Counted from the first letter of the stretch, positions 31,221 through 40,409 are shown. The stretch is DNA of 64,000 nt from Clostridia bacterium (GCA_026416815.1 JAOAEJ010000095.1:62001-126000); one strand, 5' to 3'. Notes: generated by a model not told the origin, from the letters alone. Translations and numbers: made by a program.

Positions 31221-32264
31221 TTATATCTCCTTTAATGCAGTTAATATAGCCTCCTTTAAGGCTTCTGCAGACTTTTGCCTATAAGAAGGTGCGCTTAACT
31301 TTTCAAGCTCACCTTTATTTGTCATATAGCCTACCTCCGCTATGACAGCCGGCATATTTGCTGTCCTCAGTACGGCAAGATTCGGTCTGGAAATTATCCC
31401 TAAGTCATTTACATTCAATCCTTCGGTCAACTCATTCTGTACTATTGTAGCAAATCTCCACGGAGTAAGCTTTCCCTTCGATTTATCCGAACTAGGATAA
31501 TACAGAGTCATGCTGCCCGTTGTCTTTGAATGCCCAGCATTATTGTGTATGCTCACCAGCAAATCAGCATTTACGTTATTAGCCAGCGCCGATCTTGCGT
31601 AGAGACTCAAAGTTGTGTCATCGTCTCTTGTCATGTAGGTTCGAATACCTTCATCCTTTAGCAGCTTATTAAGCCTCAGTGCCATATCAAGATTCAAGTC
31701 CTTTTCCGCTATACCCCCATAAAGAGCACCTGTTTCCTTCCCACCATGCCCAGCATCAATAACTACTATAAAATCTCTCTCTTTCTCTCCTCTAGAGACC
31801 TTTGTTTCTTTATAGCTGTTAACGAGTAATACCGATCTATTTGTACCATCCCATCTCACTTCACAGTTTAATGCTTCTCCCACGAACATTATAGGAACCA
31901 TTACTGTACCGTTCAGAAGAACCGGTGCTACATCCATAAGTTTACTCTTCCCATTAACACTATAGTAATTATTACCTATTGTCATACCGACCCTTGTATT
32001 TCCCTTTGTTATCTTTATATTGCCACTCTTAGGGTACCAGTCTAATTTTGCTCCCAGCTTAGTAAGCGTGGCTCTTGCAGGTACCAAAGTTCTCCCGTTT
32101 ACGATGATAGGTTCCCTTCCACCACTTAACCTCTGACCATTTATAATTATATTAATTTTTTTTGCCTGTGTAGTTTTTTGGCTAAACGACGACGCAGCAT
32201 TAACCGGACCAACAGCCGTCGCCGCAATAACAGCTGCCAAAACTAATGTCAATATCTTCTTCAT
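31221..32264 (-). CDS. N-acetylmuramoyl-L-alanine amidase with stalk domain (CwlD-like)
   Basis: This 347-residue exported amidase has a signal peptide (ILTLVLAAVIAATAVGPVNA), a copper-amine-oxidase-N type stalk domain (about 40-150, GRTLVPARATLTKLGAKLDW), and an Amidase_3 catalytic domain. Zinc ligands are in VVIDAGHGGKETGA (His), IAEKDLN (Glu) and LVSIHNNA (His); the catalytic Glu is in AVIAEVGYMTN. It cleaves the bond between muramic acid and the peptide stem; CwlD homologues act in spore cortex maturation, but a general autolysin role is equally possible. The ATG at 32264 follows GGAGGGAAT; a frame-upstream ATG at 32276 lies before that site. Confidence 0.88.
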   Translation of the reverse strand: MKKILTLVLAAVIAATAVGPVNAASSFSQKTTQAKKINIIINGQRLSGGREPIIVNGRTLVPARATLTKLGAKLDWYPKSGNIKITKGNTRVGMTIGNNYYSVNGKSKLMDVAPVLLNGTVMVPIMFVGEALNCEVRWDGTNRSVLLVNSYKETKVSRGEKERDFIVVIDAGHGGKETGALYGGIAEKDLNLDMALRLNKLLKDEGIRTYMTRDDDTTLSLYARSALANNVNADLLVSIHNNAGHSKTTGSMTLYYPSSDKSKGKLTPWRFATIVQNELTEGLNVNDLGIISRPNLAVLRTANMPAVIAEVGYMTNKGELEKLSAPSYRQKSAEALKEAILTALKEI

Positions 32265-32400
32265 ATTCCCTCCCATATAAAAAGTTATTACTATTATTGT
32301 TTACATAATATTTCGTTATTGTCAACGAAAATCCTTTATGTAATTTTTGCTATAGGCCATTATCAGCTTCTAATGGTGAGTAAATAGAATTGATATAAAT

Positions 32401-32427
32401 AAGAGGATAGGCCTAAACCTACCCTCT
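32401..32427 (-). terminator. Terminator after the small membrane protein gene
   Basis: On the minus strand AGAGGGTAGG pairs with CCTATCCTCT around TTTAGG, followed by TATTTAT. It is a moderate terminator 30 bases after the stop at 32457. Confidence 0.6.
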
Positions 32428-32456
32428 AAATATAGAGTTTGTACATTATTTTTAAA

Positions 32457-32747
32457 CTACCCTTTAAATTTTCTCCTAATAGGCGGAAAAACCCAAAAGC
32501 CTAGTACCATACTTATGAGACATGCCGAAATACCAGTAAAGGCTGGCATAAAAGTAAAGTATAGCTCCTTTAACGATATATCCCCATAGCTTCTGGCAAT
32601 ACCCAACGACTTAAAAATGAAGTATGTAAAGAAAAAAGCAATACCTGATAATTGAAATATAAAGTGCCGCCTTAATAGGTTCAATATAGACCCGGATATT
32701 AAGACCACAACAAATACTGCTATGGAATACCACCATACATCATTCAT
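32457..32747 (-). CDS. Small three-helix membrane protein, unknown
   Basis: This 96-residue protein has three hydrophobic segments (about 4-24, 28-48 and 67-90) and a basic end (PPIRRKFKG). The family was not recognised. It is a single-gene unit between the amidase and the 3D-domain protein and has a terminator. Confidence 0.55.
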   Translation of the reverse strand: MNDVWWYSIAVFVVVLISGSILNLLRRHFIFQLSGIAFFFTYFIFKSLGIARSYGDISLKELYFTFMPAFTGISACLISMVLGFWVFPPIRRKFKG

Positions 32748-32904
32748 GTTACCATCTTCTTTCGTAAATTATTTTACATATATTGTAATATATGTAAAAT
32801 AATTATACAACACTTTTTTGTATTGTTCTTTTTAAATAACAGCTTGAAGGATTCTTTACGTTAATTTATGGCTCTCACAACTATTCCATGTTCTCATATC
32901 TGAA

Positions 32905-33600
32905 TTATTCAGGGTATACAACCCTTACCTTCACTTTCTGGCTTCCGAACTTCTCCATTTCATAAAAAGCCGATTCCCCAAAAAAGACATCTAAAATTTT
33001 TCCTTTTACCTTGCTGCCAGTATCCTCGGCAATATACCATTTGTCAAGGTGTGAATACTTTTCGGGAAATTTTATGTACACTTTGCTGCCTAAAGGAATT
33101 ACATCGGGGTCAACAGCTATTGTCCTCCCTTTAACAGCCTTTTTGCCGCTGAAAGTAATACCATAGGCAGGGTGGGAAGGATATTTTCCACAGCTTTCAT
33201 AGGATAAGTCATAGGATGTAGCTATGAAATCATCGAATTCAATCGACCCATTCACAGCCCTAAGTAGCGCATTTTGCAGATTAAAATAAAATACCCTCTT
33301 CGTTAGATCCTCCAAAACGTTAAGCTTTTGGACTTCCAATTTCGGCATTTTACTCACAGCGACAGCTTGTACAACTGCAGAACTTTTCTCCTTAGGTTTA
33401 GGGCTGTTTTTAACTGCCTTTTCAGAGCTTTTCTTTTCAGAGCTTTTCTTTTCAGGAGCTTTTATGCTTATAGGCTTGTTATTATCCTCGGAATTTGCCT
33501 TGATTTCCTTTACCACAATTGCGATTAAAAAAGCATTAATGGCAACTATTTGCACCAGCACAATACTAAGAAGACGAAAGGATGTAATTTTCAGCTTCAT
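32905..33600 (-). CDS. 3D-domain (YabE/YuiC-like) cell wall protein
   Basis: This 231-residue protein has an N-terminal membrane anchor (LLSIVLVQIVAINAFLIAIV), a low-complexity Lys/Ser/Glu region with short repeats (KKSSEKKSSEK), and a C-terminal 3D domain. The three conserved Asp are in TIAVDPDVIPLGSKVYI, AEDTGSKVKG and KILDVFF. Such double-psi barrel domains occur in lytic transglycosylases related to MltA and in resuscitation or sporulation wall proteins. I place the start at ATG 33600 behind TTGGGGT; an upstream in-frame GTG has no site. Confidence 0.82.
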   Translation of the reverse strand: MKLKITSFRLLSIVLVQIVAINAFLIAIVVKEIKANSEDNNKPISIKAPEKKSSEKKSSEKAVKNSPKPKEKSSAVVQAVAVSKMPKLEVQKLNVLEDLTKRVFYFNLQNALLRAVNGSIEFDDFIATSYDLSYESCGKYPSHPAYGITFSGKKAVKGRTIAVDPDVIPLGSKVYIKFPEKYSHLDKWYIAEDTGSKVKGKILDVFFGESAFYEMEKFGSQKVKVRVVYPE

Positions 33601-33659
33601 ATAAATACCCCAACACTTTATACTTTTGTTAATCACAATATATAGATAGCAAAATGGTT

Positions 33660-34184
33660 TTAAATCCTTAAAAGTTTCCTTAGTTTTTGGTTGTAATACT
33701 GTACAAATAAAGTATACACATAATCATATAATAAGAACACAACTTGAAAGCCTGCAATTATAGCCCACCACGGGAGCCATTGAGGCGGTTTTATAGCAAA
33801 AAGCTCTTTTACAAGCTGTATTGAAGCATATAGGCACACATTGAAATAGATAATCTTTAGAACATATTCAAGAACAATATTGCCTAGCCTTTCGGTATAG
33901 AACTTAACAATCCCATATAAGCCAAAAAAGGCTATATAAGGCACTATACGTATCTTATTCTGGATAATAAGCAGTGACAGCATACTCGATGATATATAGA
34001 AAACCCACCCGGTTTTTATACCGAATTCAATTACTATGACAGCTGTAAAAAATGAACTCAAAGCATACAGCGCCAGTTTATTGGTAGGTGCAATAGAAGC
34101 TATGAATAAGGTTATTACTGTTAGTGCAATCAGTATGCCGCTCAGACTTAATCTCTTGGTAGCTGAAGAACCGTGACCACTCAT
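33660..34184 (-). CDS. Polytopic membrane protein, unknown
   Basis: This 174-residue protein has five hydrophobic segments (about 14-31, 37-57, 63-78, 84-100 with 105-125, and 138-160). The size and pattern recall small ECF-type substrate-binding subunits or DUF membrane proteins, but no diagnostic motif was seen. It is near the DnaJ/DUF5685 pair on the same strand, separated by a repeat element. Confidence 0.55.
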   Translation of the reverse strand: MSGHGSSATKRLSLSGILIALTVITLFIASIAPTNKLALYALSSFFTAVIVIEFGIKTGWVFYISSSMLSLLIIQNKIRIVPYIAFFGLYGIVKFYTERLGNIVLEYVLKIIYFNVCLYASIQLVKELFAIKPPQWLPWWAIIAGFQVVFLLYDYVYTLFVQYYNQKLRKLLRI

Positions 34185-34226
34185 ATTTTTTACAACCCCG
34201 CAAACCCTATTATTACCTTAAAAAGC

Positions 34227-34340
34227 TTAGTCCAGCTGCCTTGTAACGAAATTTGTTTCTGGCAGCAAGGTACAACAATCAAGGAAGTGCATTTTTAACA
34301 TTTAGAATATCTGGAAATTTGTAATGTTAAAAAGCACTAA
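34227..34340. repeat. Type B two-hairpin element, copy 1 (inverted)
   Basis: The reverse complement reads TAGTGCTTTTTAACATTAC at its start and resembles the elements at 45254 and 52330 along its whole length. It forms two hairpins: TTAACATT...AATGTTAA and CCTTG...CAAGG. It lies directly after the dnaJ-like stop codon. Confidence 0.8.
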
Positions 34341-34955
34341 TCAGCAGCATTCAATAATGTCGCCTCCACAGCATTCACACATCGAATCGGAGCACCATAA
34401 ACATGTGCACATGTCACAAAAACTCGGCCCGCTTCCATACCCTCTCCTGTAGGCAGTGCCTCTATATGAATTGTTGGCGGTATTCAATCTATTTAAGGTA
34501 TCCCTGTATTCAAAATTTGAAGGGTCCATGTTAACTGCGGTCTGTATATGGGAATAGGCTTCATCATACCAACCCTTACGCAGGAATATAAGCCCCTTGC
34601 AATAGTACCATGGAGCGGTACGGTCAGTTATTTTTTCAAGCATATCTTCGGCAGCGCCTACATTACCGCTCTGAATATAACTTTTTATCTGACTATAAAG
34701 ACCTCCGGCATCGTGGCTGCTTGCTCCACCTTGGTTGCCTCCCCATTGTTTGGACCCACGGCTAACATTGGTATTTTTCATTAAATAATCATAGGCCTGA
34801 TTGATCTCCCTGAGTTTATCTTCTGCCAGACTGGATAAAGGATTATCCATATACTGATCGGGGTGATATTTTTTTACCAACTCCCTGTATGCCTTTTTAA
34901 TTTCATCCTCACTTGCCCCTTCTTTTATTCCCAAAACTTCATATGGATTTCTCAA
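34341..34955 (-). CDS. J-domain protein with Cys-rich tail
   Basis: This 204-residue protein has an N-terminal J domain (NPYEVLGIKEGASEDEIKKA, HPD at about 31-33), which would stimulate a DnaK ATPase. A Gly/Ser linker and TPR-like helices (about 85-155, AEDMLEKITDRTAPWYYCKG) follow. The tail is packed with Cys (CDMCTCLWC, CECCGGD, ECC), perhaps binding metal. It overlaps the DUF5685 gene by 17 bases, so the pair is coupled; this pairing is common in clostridia. Confidence 0.8.
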   Translation of the reverse strand: MRNPYEVLGIKEGASEDEIKKAYRELVKKYHPDQYMDNPLSSLAEDKLREINQAYDYLMKNTNVSRGSKQWGGNQGGASSHDAGGLYSQIKSYIQSGNVGAAEDMLEKITDRTAPWYYCKGLIFLRKGWYDEAYSHIQTAVNMDPSNFEYRDTLNRLNTANNSYRGTAYRRGYGSGPSFCDMCTCLWCSDSMCECCGGDIIECC

Positions 34956-35826
34956 CTTTTCTACAACTCCCTATCTTTAAAATTTGCTCTGTTTTCTTTA
35001 GCATTCCCATATAAATAATATTTTCTAAAATACCTGAATTATTTTTAATATTAAGCAGTTCAAAAGACCTTGCAATCTGACTTAAGGTTTGTGTCAGGTT
35101 AAACTCAACCTTATCCTTTATCCTTGACTTAAACGAATCAACATCTTCGCCCAAATAGTTATATTGGTAAATAAACGGGTTATAAGCTTTTTTCTTTATA
35201 TCCTTTTCTATGTCATCATAGGCATCTATAATATAAATCCATTTCCCTATGTTGTAACCTATCCACCGCATTATTTCCTCAGTCTTACTGTCCTTACAAA
35301 AACACTTATCTGCAGTTATCTCCTCCATTAGCTTTGCAAAAGGCTCAGCAGCCTTATCCATAGAGCTGCACTTTTCTCTCTCTATTTTTGATAGCTCTTG
35401 CAGTCTCTTTTCTATTATATCACATTTTTCAAAATATTTCTTATGCAGCTTTTTGTAGCTTGTTTTAAATAGGAGCATCGCAGCAGCGGACAAAACAGAT
35501 TTCTCATCCCGCCAGTTATCTTCCAGATTATAATACGCAAGTATAACATTCATGTCTGAGGCATAATCAATCAAGTCATTATTTCTTATAACAAAGCTTT
35601 TCTTTGTAGGGTGAGCGATACACCTTTCTTTTTTTATGCTCACTTTATCATCCAGCATGGATGATAAAAGTAGAGCCAAAAACGTCGAGTCATAATTTAG
35701 TGTCATTCGCAGAATATTCCCATGCCTTTTAGCTATAGACTTGCATACCCCACAGTAGTATGCCCTGAAAATTTCAAATTCGCGTATTTTCAATTCAGGC
35801 TTTTCGGGTAAAATGTATCCAAACAT
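34939..35826 (-). CDS. DUF5685 family protein
   Basis: This 295-residue protein starts MFGYILPEKPELKIREFEIF and continues RAYYCGVCKSI, a pattern I recall from the DUF5685 family. It is mainly helical, and Cys-x-x-Cys near residue 28-31, further Cys and a DAYDDIEKDIKKKAYNPF segment recall polyprenyl-synthase-like folds with an Asp-rich helix. The function is unknown. It is coupled to the J-domain gene. Confidence 0.7.
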   Translation of the reverse strand: MFGYILPEKPELKIREFEIFRAYYCGVCKSIAKRHGNILRMTLNYDSTFLALLLSSMLDDKVSIKKERCIAHPTKKSFVIRNNDLIDYASDMNVILAYYNLEDNWRDEKSVLSAAAMLLFKTSYKKLHKKYFEKCDIIEKRLQELSKIEREKCSSMDKAAEPFAKLMEEITADKCFCKDSKTEEIMRWIGYNIGKWIYIIDAYDDIEKDIKKKAYNPFIYQYNYLGEDVDSFKSRIKDKVEFNLTQTLSQIARSFELLNIKNNSGILENIIYMGMLKKTEQILKIGSCRKVEKSI

Positions 35827-35876
35827 TAGTTATTATCACCTCATAAAGTATAGCTTTCTTAAGAAATAGTTTATCT

Positions 35877-35995
35877 ATATAAATTGCAAAAAGAATATAC
35901 AACGAAGTTCTCCCTAAATCTTTTTTGCAATTTGTTACCTTAAGTTATATTGCGATAATCAAATTTTTCCTTGTACTATCATTATCGCAATTTAT
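35877..35995. repeat. Type A two-hairpin element, copy 1
   Basis: This 119-bp element is bounded by TATAAATTGC and GCAATTTA. Hairpin 1 pairs AAATTGCAAAAA with TTTTTTGCAATTT around AACGAAGTTCTCCCTAAAT; hairpin 2 pairs TTGCGATAAT with ATTATCGCAA. It is nearly identical to the inverted copy at 45717-45842 and half-present at 31139. Confidence 0.85.
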
Positions 35996-36177
35996 CTACT
36001 AGCGCTCGCTTATTCATAATATTAACATACCTATGTGGTTTTTGAAAACGTTATATAAAATACACTTGAGTCTATGAAACTTAGTTGTCTCCGACAATCT
36101 AAACATTTCTGCCCTTGTATGTTATAATATAAGCAAAAAGAAATGAAATTTTCACACATGTAAGGAGACTCAAAATA
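35996..36177. other. Upstream region of the DUF815 gene
   Basis: No open frame. A TATAAT-like sequence (TTATAATATAAG near 36121-36132) lies about 45 bases before the start and is the likely -10, but a good -35 was not found. Confidence 0.4.
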
Positions 36178-37548
36178 ATGAACAAGCATAATTATAGTGG
36201 GATGGAAAAGGCTGAGCTAGCATTGAACGCATTATGTATTTATAGAAACCTGTTGGCAGACGATGTGATAAGCAGCTTAAACACCCTTATCAAATATATT
36301 AATAAAAGTGAAATCAAATTAAATAATGCAATTGAATACTATTCAGATTTCTTTCATAAACTGTCTAAGTCCTCACCTACTCTGTCTTTGCCGAGCTATA
36401 TAGTTAGTAAAATACTTTTTGATGAAAACCCCTTTTCTTTAGGTTGTGAACGTACAAGTATCGAGACAATTGAGCCGTTTCTTTTAAAATCTGCGACAAA
36501 TGATCTGGTGTGTCTTCAAACAGTTGCTAGCATTATACCCCAAGAGATTAAATCCAGCATATTAAAAAACTGCTCCTATGATTTTGAATCGGAAATAGTA
36601 CATAACCTTCCAATTTGGCACTCCCATACCAACTTAACGCCCCTTTCCGAAAACTGCTACAGTCCAAGTAATGCTATAATGAAGGCCTTTTCAAACTCTA
36701 ACAGTTGGGGGGATTGCATTAATGTTCTGGCGCAATTCCATAATCAGCATGGCTGTGGTATGTTCGCACATTATAAAGCTTTTATATGGAACAGCTTTGG
36801 AAGTTTACCCCACCTACAAGGTGTGGAAATTCCCGACCCTATAAAGCTATCCGATTTAGTAGACTATGAAGCCGAGCGTTTGGATGTTATTAATAATACC
36901 CTTAAGTTTATAAACGGCTGTCCTGCTAATAATGTTCTCCTATATGGCGATAGAGGCACTGGAAAATCTTCTACAGTAAAGGCAATATTGAATGAATATC
37001 ATGAACTTGGCCTTCGAATTATTGAAGTGCCCAAGAGACATTTAATGGATTTCCCTAGAATAATTAGTGAGTTAAAGCATAGAAACCTGAAGTTTATTAT
37101 TTTCATAGATGATTTGTCCTTTGAAGATGCTGATGAGAATTATACAGCACTCAAGGCTATACTTGAAGGAGGGGTAGAAAGTAAGCCAAGTAACGTGCTT
37201 ATATATGCAACCTCAAACCGTCGCCACTTAATTAAAGAAAAATTCAGTGATAGAGCAGGCCTTCAATCAAGTAACCATGATGATGAAGTCCGCGCTGCAG
37301 ATACCATACAGGAAAAGCTTTCACTGGCAGATAGATTCGGTATAACAGTTGTCTTTTCGTCTCCCAATAAGCGCAAATATCTTGAAATAGTAGAAGGAAT
37401 TGCTTTGAAGCGTGGTATTAATATTGAAAAAGAAGTACTACATAGGGAAGCCTTGAAGTGGGAACTATGGTATAACGGTCGCTCTCCAAGGACTGCCCGG
37501 CAATTTGTAGATTGGCTGGAAGGTCAGATTACTGTAAATCGCTCCTAA
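36178..37548 (+). CDS. AAA+ ATPase of the DUF815 family
   Basis: This 456-residue protein has a helical N-terminal half of unknown role and a C-terminal AAA+ domain. Walker A is LLYGDRGTGKSS (about 260-271), Walker B IIFIDDLSFE, sensor 1 LIYATSNRRHL, and an arginine-rich C-terminus NGRSPRTARQF. DUF815 proteins resemble the ATPase part of DNA-dependent machines, but no substrate is established. TAAGGAGAC precedes the ATG. Its 3' end overlaps the convergent pgsA gene by 20 bases. Confidence 0.85.
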   Translation: MNKHNYSGMEKAELALNALCIYRNLLADDVISSLNTLIKYINKSEIKLNNAIEYYSDFFHKLSKSSPTLSLPSYIVSKILFDENPFSLGCERTSIETIEPFLLKSATNDLVCLQTVASIIPQEIKSSILKNCSYDFESEIVHNLPIWHSHTNLTPLSENCYSPSNAIMKAFSNSNSWGDCINVLAQFHNQHGCGMFAHYKAFIWNSFGSLPHLQGVEIPDPIKLSDLVDYEAERLDVINNTLKFINGCPANNVLLYGDRGTGKSSTVKAILNEYHELGLRIIEVPKRHLMDFPRIISELKHRNLKFIIFIDDLSFEDADENYTALKAILEGGVESKPSNVLIYATSNRRHLIKEKFSDRAGLQSSNHDDEVRAADTIQEKLSLADRFGITVVFSSPNKRKYLEIVEGIALKRGINIEKEVLHREALKWELWYNGRSPRTARQFVDWLEGQITVNRS

Positions 37549-38071
37549 TCTGCCTATAGGTAAGGGAGTACATGAAAAATGCAAACAGGTTTGCTATAAC
37601 AGCGATTGCAACAAATATATTAATCATAATATCGGTATATGGGTTAGTTAGCTTCTCTACTTTCATAACTATTGTCATTAGTATGGCAAAAAAGAATATA
37701 ACTGTAGCCATTTTACCGTACCAATCGGCAGCTACTACCGTTTTTTGCTTTTTATATAAAAGTATACTCCCTGCTATCATGAACACTTCCTTAGCGATTA
37801 CAATAATCAAAACAGGGTAAGGAATTAACTTCTTATTGGTAAGGACTATAAGCGCAGTTATCTGCATAAGCTTATCTGCCATAGGGTCGGCCAGCTTCCC
37901 CCATGAAGTTATCATATTGAACTTCCTTGCTATATATCCGTCCAGGATATCAGTAATACCACCAGCTAAAAATAGCAAAATTGCCATGTAGTACTCTTCC
38001 CGGTTAAGGTAATATCCTAAAATAGGGACAATCAAAAACCTTACTCCCGTGAGAATATTGGGTATGTTCAC
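37529..38071 (-). CDS. pgsA: CDP-diacylglycerol-glycerol-3-phosphate 3-phosphatidyltransferase
   Basis: This 180-residue integral membrane enzyme makes phosphatidylglycerol phosphate. The CDP-alcohol phosphatidyltransferase signature is complete: DILDGYIARKFN followed by TSWGKLADPMADK, giving the DG..AR...G...D...D pattern. About five membrane segments are present. It starts MNIPNILTGVRFLIVPI, typical for PgsA. It overlaps the convergent DUF815 gene at the 3' ends. Confidence 0.9.
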   Translation of the reverse strand: MNIPNILTGVRFLIVPILGYYLNREEYYMAILLFLAGGITDILDGYIARKFNMITSWGKLADPMADKLMQITALIVLTNKKLIPYPVLIIVIAKEVFMIAGSILLYKKQKTVVAADWYGKMATVIFFFAILMTIVMKVEKLTNPYTDIMINIFVAIAVIANLFAFFMYSLTYRQIRSDLQ

Positions 38072-38276
38072 CGACTCACCGCCTATCAGTTTTAAAGTAG
38101 TATTAGTTTAACATATTTTATAATTCTATTGCAATGCGTTCAGAAAATATTTACATATTAGTATTATCATATTATATTTGAAAGTAAATTATAAACATAG
38201 CTGTATAACTGGAGACTAATATTTTCTATAATTCTGTAAAAATTATAGATAGTTTAAAAAGCCCTAATAATCACAA

Positions 38277-38300
38277 ATCCGGGGCTATACTCCCGGATCT
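38277..38300 (-). terminator. Hairpin after the thioesterase gene
   Basis: On the minus strand ATCCGGG pairs with CCCGGAT around AGTATAGC; a T5 run follows some 15 bases later (GGGCTTTTT). It is a probable terminator. Confidence 0.55.
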
Positions 38301-38343
38301 GCTTATACTTAAATATTTTGTTCAAATATAGTCTGTATTATTC

Positions 38344-38769
38344 TCATTGCGACTGTTCATAAGCCATATACAGCAATTGGTATATCTCTGGTGAATGTTT
38401 CTTGAGGTTTACGGGCTTCAATTCCCTGGTTGTCCATGCATGTGATGTCTCTCCCATTGCCAGCAAGGTTCCCGAACCTTTTCTATAAACCTCATAGTAA
38501 AATACTATCCTTGTATATGTAAACTGTTTTATGCTTGTTACAATTACTACTTCATCCTCATAACGCGCTGCACTTTTAAAGCTGCACTTCAATTCAATAA
38601 GTGGCAGGAGGATTCCTTGAGCTTCCATCTGAGAATAGGTCATGCCCATAGTTTTTATAAAGTCTGTTCTGCCCGCCTCAAACCAAATAGGATAATTAGA
38701 GTGGTGAACAATTCCCATCTGGTCTGTTTCTGCATATCGCACAACAAAACTAGTTTCGGATTTCAACAT
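38344..38769 (-). CDS. Acyl-CoA thioesterase, YbgC/4HBT family
   Basis: This 141-residue hot-dog-fold protein has the family active-site segment YAETDQMGIVHHSNYPIWFE, with the Asp, His and Tyr positions of YbgC-type thioesterases. It hydrolyses acyl-CoA thioesters in the cytoplasm; chain length cannot be told. It stands alone between pgsA and pfkA. Confidence 0.88.
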   Translation of the reverse strand: MLKSETSFVVRYAETDQMGIVHHSNYPIWFEAGRTDFIKTMGMTYSQMEAQGILLPLIELKCSFKSAARYEDEVVIVTSIKQFTYTRIVFYYEVYRKGSGTLLAMGETSHAWTTRELKPVNLKKHSPEIYQLLYMAYEQSQ

Positions 38770-38874
38770 AATATCCCCTCATAAAACATAGTAATGTTAA
38801 ATAATTATTGTAAATTAAATAGCTTAAACTTTAAACAATAAATCTGCATAAAATAAAGCGTGAACAAAAGTATA

Positions 38875-39846
38875 CTATAATGCTAATATCCTGCTTAATT
38901 CTATCATGCCATCATCAATCGACTTCTTCATATCAAGGGCTTCATTGATTTCTATATCTACAATCTTATTATCTTTAAGAGAAACAATTCTATTTACTAT
39001 TCCGTTTTTCAAAATTTCAGTAGCTCGTGCCCCCATCATGCTAGCCATTACTCTATCATATACGGTAGGACTTCCTCCTCTTTGTATATGCCCAAGTATA
39101 GTTGCCCTGGCCTCAATACCGGTCTTTTCCTGGATTTCTTTAGCTATTTCAATAGCACCGCCAACTCCTTCGGCTACAATAATTACATAATGTTTTTTAC
39201 CCCTATTTCTACCTTCAATGATAGGCTTTACAATGTCTTTATTTATATCAAATGCCTTTTCAGGAAGCAGCACAGCCTCAGCCCCTCCAGCTATTCCAAC
39301 ATTAAGTGCTATATAACCTGCATGCCTTCCCATAACTTCCAGCACACTGCATCTCTCGTGGGAATATGCAGTATCACGGATTTTATCTATTGCGTCCTGT
39401 ACTGTATTCATTGCTGTATCATACCCTATAGTATACTCACTGCAGCCGATGTCATTGTCAATTGTTCCGGGTAAGCCTACTACACCTATTCCTGCTTTGC
39501 TTAGTTCTCTAGCCCCTTTATATGAGCCATCGCCGCCGATTACTACTAAAGCGTCTATCCCAAACACCTTTGCCATCGAAACAGCTTTTTTAATACCCTC
39601 TTCAGTCTTAAACTCAGGACAGCGTGCAGTCTGTAAAACTGTACCGCCTCTATGAATTATATCTGAGACAGACCTTAGCGACATTTCGGTTATATCACCA
39701 TTTATCAGTCCGTTATAGCCTTTTCTGATTCCCATCACTTTCAACCCATGATATATACCTGTTCTTACCACGGCTCTTAAAGCAGCATTCATTCCAGGGG
39801 CATCCCCACCGCTTGTCAAAACTCCGATAGTTTTTATTGCGCTCAT
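38875..39846 (-). CDS. pfkA: ATP-dependent 6-phosphofructokinase
   Basis: This 323-residue enzyme phosphorylates fructose-6-phosphate in glycolysis. It starts MSAIKTIGVLTSGGDAPGMN, with the ATP-site GGDAPGMNA, the catalytic GTIDND (Asp), the sugar-phosphate site MGRHAG and ILGHIQRGGSPT. GGDGSYKGA fits the ATP-dependent bacterial type. I place the start at ATG 39846 after AAGGAGGAAAAATTT; the frame extends 37 codons upstream without a site. A terminator hairpin lies in the leader. Confidence 0.97.
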   Translation of the reverse strand: MSAIKTIGVLTSGGDAPGMNAALRAVVRTGIYHGLKVMGIRKGYNGLINGDITEMSLRSVSDIIHRGGTVLQTARCPEFKTEEGIKKAVSMAKVFGIDALVVIGGDGSYKGARELSKAGIGVVGLPGTIDNDIGCSEYTIGYDTAMNTVQDAIDKIRDTAYSHERCSVLEVMGRHAGYIALNVGIAGGAEAVLLPEKAFDINKDIVKPIIEGRNRGKKHYVIIVAEGVGGAIEIAKEIQEKTGIEARATILGHIQRGGSPTVYDRVMASMMGARATEILKNGIVNRIVSLKDNKIVDIEINEALDMKKSIDDGMIELSRILAL

Positions 39847-39868
39847 AAATTTTTCCTCCTTAAAAAAT

Positions 39869-39904
39869 ATTAAACCCGTGTAATAGTATAATAGCCAACA
39901 CGGG
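39869..39904 (-). terminator. Hairpin upstream of pfkA
   Basis: On the minus strand CCCGTGT pairs with ACACGGG around a loop of about 16 bases, followed by TTTAATATTTTTT. It ends transcription from the genes at 39941-40409, or attenuates pfkA. Confidence 0.65.
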
Positions 39905-39940
39905 ATTATTTTAATATCTATATTATTAAATTTTATGCTT

Positions 39941-40138
39941 CTAAAATCCTTTTTCAATAATTACACTATGGGCTTCCTCAACCTCTGCTTCGGGTACAAG
40001 AACCTCATAGTAGTTATCGTTATTTTCATGGTTCTTACTTATGGGTCTCAGCTTAACCAGTATACCTTCCTTTGAAAGTAAATCCTGCAGCTTTGTAGCA
40101 ATTTCCTTGCTTTGAGCCATATATACTACTGTCCACAT
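39941..40138 (-). CDS. Small DUF2007-like protein
   Basis: This protein of about 65 residues reads MWTVVYMAQSKEIATKLQDL then SKEGILVKLRPI and ends VLVPEAEVEEAHSVIIEKGF. The alternation of strand, helix and VPE-EVEEA helix matches the small ferredoxin-like DUF2007 type, thought to sense or bind something small. The ATG at 40138 is preferred; an in-frame GTG at 40153 abuts AAAGGGGA. It lies 28 bases after mtrB on the same strand. Confidence 0.65.
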   Translation of the reverse strand: MWTVVYMAQSKEIATKLQDLLSKEGILVKLRPISKNHENNDNYYEVLVPEAEVEEAHSVIIEKGF

Positions 40139-40166
40139 AATAAAACAGAACACTCCCCTTTATTTT

Positions 40167-40409
40167 TTATTCACCGGAATGTATTTCTCCATGCCTGCAG
40201 AGTATCTTAGCTTTACCTCTGATTTTTATTGCAGAAGTATTCTCGGTAAACTGAGCTAGCAGAACTTCTCCTTTATCAAGTTTTTCGGTATGATGAAACT
40301 TGGTATCTCTTCCTCTAGTAAGGCCGATTATATTTACGCCGTTTTCTTCAGCTCTTATAGCAATATAATCTCCCAATATTTTATCCAATTCCTTATCCAC
40401 TGAAACCAC
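40167..40409 (-). CDS. mtrB: trp RNA-binding attenuation protein (TRAP)
   Basis: This 80-residue protein matches TRAP: EENGVNIIGLTRGRDTKFHH and EKLDKGEVLLAQFTENTSAI then KIRGKAKI, nearly identical to remembered Bacillus MtrB in these blocks (GLTRG-DTKFHH-EKLDKGEV and AQFTE-TSAIK). TRAP forms an 11-mer ring that binds tryptophan and then GAG/UAG repeats in trp leaders. The extra N-terminal 10 residues (MVSVDKELDK) may be partly artefact, since GTG 40400 after GGGGTGG is an alternative start. No trp or folate gene and no anti-TRAP gene is in this window, so its targets are elsewhere. Confidence 0.93.
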   Translation of the reverse strand: MVSVDKELDKILGDYIAIRAEENGVNIIGLTRGRDTKFHHTEKLDKGEVLLAQFTENTSAIKIRGKAKILCRHGEIHSGE

